This document shows, in pieces, positions 5,299 to 10,357 of a DNA stretch of 10,357 nt. The DNA is from an uncultured Clostridia bacterium. GTDB taxonomy: Bacteria; Bacillota; Clostridia; Christensenellales; CAG-138. The stretch lies in assembly GCA_947304365.1 (NCBI GenBank), contig CAMZAY010000018.1:1-10357 (forward strand), given 5' to 3'. A program made the position numbers and the translations under genes. The notes beneath the pieces were generated by a model. The model worked only from the letters and a program-made list of their open reading frames with translations. It searched no databases and was not told the origin of the DNA. The stretch's first letter is position 1, and the number at the start of each line of letters is the position of its first letter.

Positions 5299-6309
5299 TT
5301 ATTCTCCCTTCATGCCGATAACGGCCGCCTTTTTTTCGATGACGTCCTTGCAGAGCAGTATGCTGTCGCCGATAGCCGCGTCGATATCGTCGTCGGTCAC
5401 GCCGAGCGCCTCGCAGCCCTCGGACTTGTCGATGAACAGGTTAGAGCACATTATATCGGTGAATTTGACCATGTGAAGACCGCCCTGGATACCGTTCTTT
5501 TTCTGCTCCTTCATGATCTTTCTGCCGCCGATCGCGTACATCCAGTTGGGGATCGTGACGATCTTCTTGTCCGGGCAGCCGAGATACTTGTGGACGATCT
5601 TCAAAAGCTCCACCCAGGTCAGGTTATAGTACCCGATCGGCCAGCAGTTCCCGCCGCGGTTCTTTTCGATCGCGCCGGCGATAGCCTGACCGACCTGATG
5701 CACTGTCACCATAGTGGAGCCGCCCTTGGGGTACATCGTGACCTTCTTCATGCTCATGACGTTTTCGACGAGGAACACCCATACCGGCTTTCTTCCCGGC
5801 TGAGTGCCGAATATGTACGGAAGCTCCAGCACCGCGACGTCCATTTTATCACCGAACTCCATCGCCGCTTCCTCCTGATCGATGCGGCTCCGGATGTACG
5901 GATGCCACTTCGTCAGCTCCTTTTCGGGCCATTTTTTGGCGGCATAGGAGAAGTACGAGCCGCAGATCGCTGCATGCTTCACGCCGCATTCGACGCAGAG
6001 CGAAAGAAGCCTTTTCACCGGGTCGATATTGTATTTCTTATAGAGGTCGTAGATCGGAGAGGGCCCCTCCACACGCTCGTCCACGCCCGCCGCGAACACG
6101 AAGCCCTCACAGCCCGAAAGGTGTTTTTTAAGCTCCTCGTCGCTCATTTCAAGATAGTTGCCGAATTCGAGCTTCATTTCGGACGGCAGTACCGCGCCCT
6201 GCGGCAGCGGCGGCAGCGCCAGCGACGATACCTCATGTCCCCTTGCAATAAGCTCCTTCGCCGCTTCAGAGCCCAGAAGGCCCGTTCCGCCGATCATAAA
6301 TACCTTCAT
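5299..6309 (-). CDS. NAD-dependent epimerase/dehydratase (extended SDR)
   Basis: 336 residues from the ATG at 6309, chosen because GGGAGG lies six bases ahead and the protein then starts MKVFMIGGTGLLG, the Rossmann nucleotide-binding motif. A 23-codon upstream extension in the same frame overlaps rhaD and is unlikely. The usual catalytic Tyr-x3-Lys is replaced by Tyr138-x3-Arg142 (HPYIRSR), which may mean altered activity or a non-epimerase role. LPYIFG and the HQVGQAIAGA helix follow as in this superfamily. It lies 22 bases downstream of rhaD, in the same operon, and is coupled to the next SDR gene. The pair could oxidise, reduce or epimerise a sugar or aldehyde linked to the aldolase reaction, but the sequence does not say which. 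Confidence 0.85.
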   Translation of the reverse strand: MKVFMIGGTGLLGSEAAKELIARGHEVSSLALPPLPQGAVLPSEMKLEFGNYLEMSDEELKKHLSGCEGFVFAAGVDERVEGPSPIYDLYKKYNIDPVKRLLSLCVECGVKHAAICGSYFSYAAKKWPEKELTKWHPYIRSRIDQEEAAMEFGDKMDVAVLELPYIFGTQPGRKPVWVFLVENVMSMKKVTMYPKGGSTMVTVHQVGQAIAGAIEKNRGGNCWPIGYYNLTWVELLKIVHKYLGCPDKKIVTIPNWMYAIGGRKIMKEQKKNGIQGGLHMVKFTDIMCSNLFIDKSEGCEALGVTDDDIDAAIGDSILLCKDVIEKKAAVIGMKGE

Positions 6310-6331
6310 ATTATTCCTCCCGGATCCTTTT

Positions 6332-7144
6332 TCAGTCCAAGTATCCTTCGCGCGCTTTAACGCCGAAGCGCTTTTCAAGCAGGTGCATCTGTGCGTCTGT
6401 TATCGTATTAACGAGCGGCATATGCGCGATCTTCATGTATATCTCGGCGGCTTTTTCGGCGGTCTCGATGAGCCCGAAGGTCTCGTCAAGGTCGCGTCCC
6501 GCGCCGTAAATGCCGTGCTGCGCCCAGACGACGAGGCGCGCGGTCTTCATCTTTTCGGCGGTGGCCTCCCCTATCTCGTTGGTGCCGCAGAGCATCCACG
6601 GGAGCACGTTAACGCCCTCGGGGAAAACGATTATGCACTCGGTGCACATCTGCCAGAGCGTGCGGGTGAACTCACGCTCATCAAGCTCGTGCACGTAGGT
6701 CATGGCAAGAAGATTCGACGGATGGCAGTGCATGACGACGCGGTTTTCGGGGTCGGTCTTCATGCGGGCGATATGGCTCATCATGTGCGCGGGGAACTCG
6801 CTTGTGAATTTGCCGCCATCCGAAAAGCCCCAGAGGACCTCCGCCTCCGTGCCGTTCTCCGCAAGGCGGACTATGCCGAGGTTCTTTGCGGGATCGTACT
6901 GCACGTTTTTGAAATACTTGCCCGTGCCGGTGACGAGGAATATCCTGCCGTTAAGCTCCGGAGCCTCAAAGCCCGTGGGGATGGTGCGGACGATGGCCGG
7001 GATCGCAAGGTATTCCTTCAATTCAGCCTCGTCGAGCAGCAGGGAGATATTGCCGCCGTTGCGCTCGTCCCAGCCGTGGGCGTACATGTTCGTCGCCGTG
7101 CGGATCATTTCGACCATGAAGGGTGCTGTCATAATGCTTTTCAT
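6332..7144 (-). CDS. rhaD: L-rhamnulose-1-phosphate aldolase (class II aldolase/adducin family)
   Basis: 270 residues, close to the 274 of the E. coli enzyme. It cleaves L-rhamnulose 1-phosphate to dihydroxyacetone phosphate and L-lactaldehyde in the cytoplasm, using zinc. The match to RhaD is strong throughout: GWDERNGGNISL at 24-35, TGTGKYFKNVQ at 72-82, the catalytic glutamate E116 in TSEFPAH, zinc ligands H139 and H141 in HCHPSN and H210 in AQHGIYG, and TFGLIETAEKAA at 222-233. All key residues are present, so the enzyme should be active. Its ATG overlaps the stop of the rhaA remnant (ATGA, 7144-7141) and GGAGG lies inside the end of that remnant, so translation depends on that leader or starts independently. 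No rhamnulokinase gene is in the window. Confidence 0.93.
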   Translation of the reverse strand: MKSIMTAPFMVEMIRTATNMYAHGWDERNGGNISLLLDEAELKEYLAIPAIVRTIPTGFEAPELNGRIFLVTGTGKYFKNVQYDPAKNLGIVRLAENGTEAEVLWGFSDGGKFTSEFPAHMMSHIARMKTDPENRVVMHCHPSNLLAMTYVHELDEREFTRTLWQMCTECIIVFPEGVNVLPWMLCGTNEIGEATAEKMKTARLVVWAQHGIYGAGRDLDETFGLIETAEKAAEIYMKIAHMPLVNTITDAQMHLLEKRFGVKAREGYLD

Positions 7145-7481
7145 TTTCTTGCCTCCAGTATTTGCTTTTCATATTCTTCTATTTCACGGAACCATTCGCC
7201 GTCGGCGGGGATATCCTTGAAGCCGTCGCCCGTCCAGATGTTCATTACGCAGGGCTCGCCGAGCTGTTCGGCAAGATAGGACGAGATGCGAATGCACGCC
7301 TTGCCGTGCTCGATCCAGAAGCGGCGCGTATCCGCGTTCGGAGAGGAAAGAGTCAAAGGATCGCACTTGGGGTGGGAGAAAAAGGTCGGGTTGAAATCAC
7401 AGCCGAGACCCCTTTCTTTACAGAAATCGACCCACTTTTGAAAATGCTTCGGCTCGAGCCTATCCCTGTCCGCCCATCCAT
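7141..7481 (-). pseudogene. rhaA: Remnant of L-rhamnose isomerase with 5' and internal deletions
   Basis: The minus-strand frame ending at 7141 reads DRLEPKHFQKWVDFC, then GLGCDFNPTFFSHP, FWIEHGKACIRISS, PCVMNIWTGDGFKDIPAD, which matches the central part of RhaA (about residues 107-197 of the 419-residue E. coli protein, from memory). It then jumps to GEWFREIEEYEKQILEARK, the extreme C-terminus. About 200 residues carrying the metal-binding active site are missing, as are about 100 N-terminal residues. A strong ribosome site (GGGGAGG, 7495-7489) and ATG at 7481 remain but lead into another frame (MDGRTGIG...), giving a roughly 42-codon unrelated peptide; the RhaA frame itself has a TAA just upstream (7500-7498). 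It cannot be an active isomerase. Promoter and downstream coupling to rhaD are kept, so it may now act as a leader. Confidence 0.85.
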
Positions 7482-7508
7482 GATGGATCCTCCCCTTTTA
7501 ATACCATA

Positions 7509-7514
7509 ATTATA
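7509..7514 (-). promoter_or_regulatory. -10 box of the rha operon promoter
   Basis: TATAAT on the minus strand, about 28 bases before the old rhaA start. No good -35 hexamer lies 17 bases upstream (CAATAC-like), as expected for a promoter that needs an activator such as the adjacent AraC-family protein. Confidence 0.5.
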
Positions 7515-7535
7515 GTATATCGATTTCGTTTTGTA

Positions 7536-7564
7536 TTGCATTATTGTAATATGTTCGATATAAT
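7536..7564 (+). promoter_or_regulatory. Sigma-A promoter of the AraC-family gene
   Basis: TTGCAT (7536-7541), 17-base spacer, TATAAT (7559-7564). It lies 25 bases before the chosen start codon and rules out the longer reading frame that would begin at 7536. Confidence 0.7.
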
Positions 7565-7570
7565 TGTAAT
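7543..7570 (+). promoter_or_regulatory. Direct repeat ATTGTAAT, candidate AraC-family binding site
   Basis: ATTGTAAT occurs at 7543-7550 and 7563-7570, a 20-bp period close to the two-turn spacing used by AraC-type regulators. One copy is in the promoter spacer and one just after the -10 box, which would suit autorepression. Confidence 0.4.
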
Positions 7571-7589
7571 CGATCGGAGGGTATTTGAA

Positions 7590-8786
7590 ATGTTTGATCT
7601 TTGCTACGTCGTAAAATCCATGGGAACGCTGTCCGGCATACCGGTACGGCTGATCGAAAACGGGGCTCCGGTGGATTCATGGTTCCCCATAAGGCTCCCG
7701 AAGGACCCGTTCGAGCTTTACCGGAAGGAGATACTTTCGATCGGCGCGCACGTGGGCTATTTTGTCACGCCGCTGTTTCACTATTACGGGATAATCAACG
7801 CCGGGAACGCGGCGATAGTGATCGGCCCGACGTCGCAGATCATGGCGAGCGAGCAAGACCTTAAAGAGCTGGCGTTCAGGCTTGACGTTCCCAAGGAAGA
7901 CGTCCCGGCGTTCATCGCAGGCATTAACGGCGTCACGCATATGAACGTGGAAACGCTGCTTTCGATGCTCTGCACGATGAACCATTTTTTAAACGGCGGG
8001 GAAACTCTCGCGCTTTCGGACGTGGCGATCCTGGGCGAAGAGCAGCAGATGATCAAAACCGGCGTTGAAAAGCGCCGCACGGCCCGCATTTACGAAGATG
8101 CGCCGCATCCAAGGGAAACGCACAACGCGCTTGCGATAGAGGAATCGCTTATGGAGATCGTGCGAAAGGGCGACACGGCGGCACTCAAGAGCTGGCTTAC
8201 TCAGGCGCCGGCGATACGCGGAGGCTCGATCGCGCCGACGCAGCTGCGTCAGCTCAAAAACACATTTATCGTCGCCGCCACGCTTGCGTCCCGCGCGGCG
8301 ATCTGCGGCGGCATGAGGGAGGAGGACGCCTTTACGCTTTCCGACGGCTACATAAACCGCGTAGAGCTCCTTTCCGAGCACGGCAAGATAATGAACCTGC
8401 AATACAACATGATACTCGAATTCACCGAACAGGTCGAAAAACTGCATCTCGGGCATCAGCCGACAAAGCTTGCCGCAGACGTTGCGAATTACGTGCGCCA
8501 TCATTTAAGCGAGCCGATCAGTACGGAGAAGATGGCGGAGGAATTCTATCTGAGCCGCCCATATCTTTCCTCGAAATTCAAGCAGGAGACCGGCGAGACT
8601 CTCACCGATTTCATACTGCGCGAAAAAACGGAGGAAGCAAAACGCCTCCTCCGCTGGTCCGATAAATCCGCCGCCGCAATCGGCGCCTATCTCGGCTTTT
8701 CCTCTCACAGCCACTTCATCCGCGTGTTCAAAAAATATGCGGGCGTCACCCCCAACGAATTCAGGGAAGAACACTGTTCCTTATGA
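7590..8786 (+). CDS. AraC-family transcriptional regulator, probable controller of the rha operon
   Basis: 398 residues from the ATG at 7590, chosen for the GGAGG nine bases ahead and because the upstream in-frame ATG lies in the -35 box. Residues about 290-398 form the two helix-turn-helix AraC/XylS domain: first helix pair STEKMAEEFYLSRPYLSSKF (311-330), second around IGAYLGFSSHSHFIRVFKKY (364-383), ending VTPNEFRE. The first 290 residues are an unassigned sensor region of the kind seen in long Firmicutes regulators; no cupin motif or membrane segment is visible. It is transcribed divergently from the rhaA remnant/rhaD operon with only about 110 bases between the coding starts, so it most likely senses rhamnose or a derivative and activates that operon. 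It could equally serve a distant locus. Confidence 0.88.
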   Translation: MFDLCYVVKSMGTLSGIPVRLIENGAPVDSWFPIRLPKDPFELYRKEILSIGAHVGYFVTPLFHYYGIINAGNAAIVIGPTSQIMASEQDLKELAFRLDVPKEDVPAFIAGINGVTHMNVETLLSMLCTMNHFLNGGETLALSDVAILGEEQQMIKTGVEKRRTARIYEDAPHPRETHNALAIEESLMEIVRKGDTAALKSWLTQAPAIRGGSIAPTQLRQLKNTFIVAATLASRAAICGGMREEDAFTLSDGYINRVELLSEHGKIMNLQYNMILEFTEQVEKLHLGHQPTKLAADVANYVRHHLSEPISTEKMAEEFYLSRPYLSSKFKQETGETLTDFILREKTEEAKRLLRWSDKSAAAIGAYLGFSSHSHFIRVFKKYAGVTPNEFREEHCSL

Positions 8787-8809
8787 TAAACGATGCATTT
8801 TGGTCAAGC

Positions 8810-9397
8810 TCAGTTCTTAAGGGAAAACGCAGATAAACCCGTTGTTTCCGATCGTTCGCATTCAGCTGCCCGCGGGATCGCGTTTGCCTGCTCATGAACG
8901 GAAGGCCGTGCGTCAGGCGGCTTTATCTTTTTTGGGAGACCGCCGTGTTCATGGGCCTCGTTTGCATCGGATACCGCCTTGTCAAGCACACCGCCCGTTT
9001 CGGGATCGATCTTGTAGGAATACTTCTGCCCGTTATATCTGAAGCTGACTCTGTAAACGGTCTCGCCGTCCCTGTCGGATACTCTTGCTCTGAGCTTTTC
9101 GGCCTGATCGGAGGTTATCCCCGCGTCAGCGAGCGCCGCCGCCTTTGCCGCGTCCCTGCCTATCGCATTCTCCGGCTCGGCGGCTTCTTCGCGTCTGCCA
9201 TGGCCTCCTCTCCCTTCCGGTCTTGCCGCTCTTTCGGCTTTCGTCTCATTCGCCGGCGCGGTCCTATGCGTTCTCTGCTCCGCTTCGGTATTCCCGTCCG
9301 CGCCGCTTCTCTCCGCCAGCGCCGCGGGGACGGCGACCGCCGTCATAAGTCCCAGGCACGTAAGCGCCGCCGCTATTCTCTTCATTCTCTTTCTCAT
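8810..9397 (-). CDS. Exported PepSY-domain protein
   Basis: 195 residues from the ATG at 9397, chosen for AAAGGAG seven to ten bases ahead; upstream in-frame codons add a non-signal stretch. Residues 1-28 are a signal peptide (MRKRMKR, hydrophobic core, cleavage after AALA). Residues 29-77 are a low-complexity polar linker rich in Arg, Glu and Ala. Residues about 78-143 form a PepSY domain (IGRDAAKAAALADAG, then VYRVSFRYNGQKYSYKID and TGGVLDK). The C-terminal 50 residues are unassigned. PepSY domains are thought to inhibit peptidases or bind extracytoplasmic partners. The gene is divergent from a response regulator, a common arrangement in Firmicutes where the PepSY protein belongs to the regulated envelope response. 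It converges with the AraC gene with 23 bases between the stops and no clear terminator there. Confidence 0.85.
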   Translation of the reverse strand: MRKRMKRIAAALTCLGLMTAVAVPAALAERSGADGNTEAEQRTHRTAPANETKAERAARPEGRGGHGRREEAAEPENAIGRDAAKAAALADAGITSDQAEKLRARVSDRDGETVYRVSFRYNGQKYSYKIDPETGGVLDKAVSDANEAHEHGGLPKKIKPPDARPSVHEQANAIPRAAECERSETTGLSAFSLKN

Positions 9398-9450
9398 GAT
9401 GATCGCTCCTTTTCGTTTTTGTTCTGCGGTTTTTCCTTCCGCCTGACCGA

Positions 9451-9456
9451 AGTATA
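9451..9456 (-). promoter_or_regulatory. Possible -10 box of the PepSY gene
   Basis: TATACT on the minus strand 54 bases before the start codon; no convincing -35 box at the right distance, so it may need an activator. Confidence 0.3.
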
Positions 9457-9500
9457 GCAAACGCGGCTCACCCGAATCCCCGAAAAGAAGATGCGGATTT

Positions 9501-9526
9501 TACGAAAAGCATACGAAGCGTTTCGT
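9501..9526. promoter_or_regulatory. TACGAA repeats and inverted repeat in the divergent region; candidate regulator site
   Basis: TACGAA occurs at 9501-9506 and 9512-9517 (11-bp period), and ACGAA (9513-9517) is an inverted repeat with TTCGT (9522-9526). Direct repeats one helical turn apart are typical OmpR/PhoB-family sites. It lies between the PepSY gene and the response-regulator promoter. Confidence 0.35.
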
Positions 9527-9559
9527 GAACATTGCCGCAGCTTGCCGCCGCTTTTGTCA

Positions 9560-9588
9560 TTGAAATCAAAGGAAAGACCCGATATAAT
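9560..9588 (+). promoter_or_regulatory. Sigma-A promoter of the response regulator gene
   Basis: TTGAAA (9560-9565), 17-base spacer, TATAAT (9583-9588), close to consensus. It lies 34 bases before the ATG. Confidence 0.75.
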
Positions 9589-9622
9589 AATACCGTAATG
9601 AAGAACCGGAAGGAGCGGCGGT

Positions 9623-10357
9623 ATGGATCCCGAAAAGAAACGCATCTATATAGCGGACGATGACGAAAGCATAAGGCAGGTGATAAGGACCTTCCTTATC
9701 AACGACGGCTATGAGACCGAGGATTTCCCCACCGGGGACGCCCTGTATGAAAGGTTCGAGACCGCGCCCTGCGATCTCGTGATACTGGACGTCATGATGC
9801 CCGGCTCGGACGGCTTCGCGATACTTACGAAGCTGCGCAGGGTGAGCACAGTGCCCGTAATAATGCTAACGGCAAGGGACTCCGAAAACGACCTTGCGAT
9901 GGGCTTGGGCCTCGGCAGCGACGATTACATCACCAAGCCCTTCTCCGCGATGGCGCTCCTCATGCGCGTGCGGGCGATATTCAGAAGGATCGAATTCGAG
10001 AGCGCGAAGTTCAGGCCCGTTCAAAGCGAAACGCGCTTCGGAAGGCTCAGCCTTGACGAGGCTTCGCGCGCGATACTGCTCGATAAGGAGCCCTTGCCCC
10101 TTACGCCGACCGAATACGGCGTGCTTCGCGATCTTTTGATGCACCCCGGCGAGGCGGTCTCCCGCGAGGACCTGCTGAACCGGATCGAGCTGCTGAACGA
10201 TTTCGCGACGGCGAACATCTCCATTCCCTTCGGGGATAACACGGAAACCGTGGATCCCTCTCTGATTGCCCAGTGGGTCTATCTCGAAGGCGGTGAGATT
10301 CACGTACGCCGCGCTGAGAATGGCGAGAAGATCGTAACTCTGGATGAGAAGGAATTC
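9623..10357 (+). CDS. OmpR/PhoB-type response regulator, 3' part replaced by unrelated sequence; open at window end
   Basis: The frame runs from the ATG at 9623 (AGGAG eight bases ahead) to the last base without a stop, 245 codons. Residues 7-120 are a receiver domain: acidic D12-D13, phospho-acceptor D56 in LVILDVMMPG, T83 in MLTARD, K105 in TKPF. Residues about 138-188 begin a winged-helix DNA-binding domain (FGRLSLDEASRAILLD, LTPTEYGVLRDLLMHPGEAV, SREDLLNRI). After residue 188 the expected tryptophan, RTVD and RRLRKKL recognition helix are missing; instead an unrelated peptide follows (ELLNDFATANISIPFGDN to IVTLDEKEF). As written it would not bind DNA normally. A sensor kinase would be expected downstream, outside the window. 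The PepSY gene divergent to it is a likely target. Confidence 0.85.
   Translation, partial: MDPEKKRIYIADDDESIRQVIRTFLINDGYETEDFPTGDALYERFETAPCDLVILDVMMPGSDGFAILTKLRRVSTVPVIMLTARDSENDLAMGLGLGSDDYITKPFSAMALLMRVRAIFRRIEFESAKFRPVQSETRFGRLSLDEASRAILLDKEPLPLTPTEYGVLRDLLMHPGEAVSREDLLNRIELLNDFATANISIPFGDNTETVDPSLIAQWVYLEGGEIHVRRAENGEKIVTLDEKEF

Noticed and set aside
4062..5321. Long plus-strand open frame (419 codons) opposite the zinc-tailed SDR gene
   Set aside because: It is antisense to a gene with clear Rossmann and YxxxK motifs; its product is rich in Asp/Arg/Ala/Val repeats typical of reverse-complement frames in GC-rich genes, with no motif and no ribosome site.
5170..7279. Plus-strand open frames opposite the second SDR gene and rhaD
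   Set aside because: They are antisense shadows of genes with intact catalytic motifs and have no recognisable domains.
7353..7541. Minus-strand small ORF starting at the old rhaA ribosome site
   Set aside because: It may be translated, but it is an out-of-frame reading of rhaA sequence caused by the 5' deletion, with no protein-like features.
9866..10303. Minus-strand 145-codon frame
   Set aside because: It is antisense to the response regulator, whose receiver motifs are unmistakable.

Overview
The window looks like part of a genome from the Clostridia (Firmicutes), probably a gut Oscillospirales relative. The evidence is the gene families (EFR1-type flavodoxin/ferredoxin, a Firmicutes glutaredoxin family, a long AraC regulator, a PepSY lipoprotein-like protein beside an OmpR regulator), strong GGAGG-type ribosome sites, consensus sigma-A promoters and moderately high GC. 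No taxonomic search was possible.

Left part (1-2575) looks like the edge of an integrated element. It holds the 3' end of an odd hybrid gene (SLOG/DUF1273 piece, unknown middle, glutaredoxin), then two tandem minus-strand tRNA-like genes with very large variable arms and no U33, then an 86-codon remnant with no start. An AT-rich gap carrying short repeats leads to a 45-bp copy of the 3' half of a tRNA-Arg(CCT) gene at 1930-1974, beginning at the anticodon loop as expected for a tyrosine-integrase attachment site. Immediately downstream lies a tandem array with a period of 188-189 bp. It has four copies of the tRNA 3' end, each followed by a terminator, and between them three copies of a 126-bp module. 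The modules fold into the same closed structure although their stem sequences differ by compensatory changes. This is the most interesting signal in the window, and I cannot assign it to a known family.

Middle part (2795-7590) is metabolic. An EFR1-family flavodoxin/2[4Fe-4S] protein stands alone behind a promoter with a perfect 18-bp palindrome. Next is a minus-strand operon: a remnant of rhaA (L-rhamnose isomerase, 5' and internal deletions), intact rhaD (rhamnulose-1-phosphate aldolase), and two NAD-dependent epimerase/dehydratase (SDR) proteins, the second with a C-terminal zinc-ribbon-like extension. The operon ends in a clear terminator. A divergent AraC-family regulator (7590-8786) shares the promoter region and is the likely controller. 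No rhamnulokinase is present.

Right part (8810-10357): a secreted or exported PepSY-domain protein on the minus strand, divergent from an OmpR/PhoB-type response regulator with a consensus promoter. The regulator's reading frame is open to the window end, but its DNA-binding domain breaks off near residue 188 and is followed by unrelated sequence.
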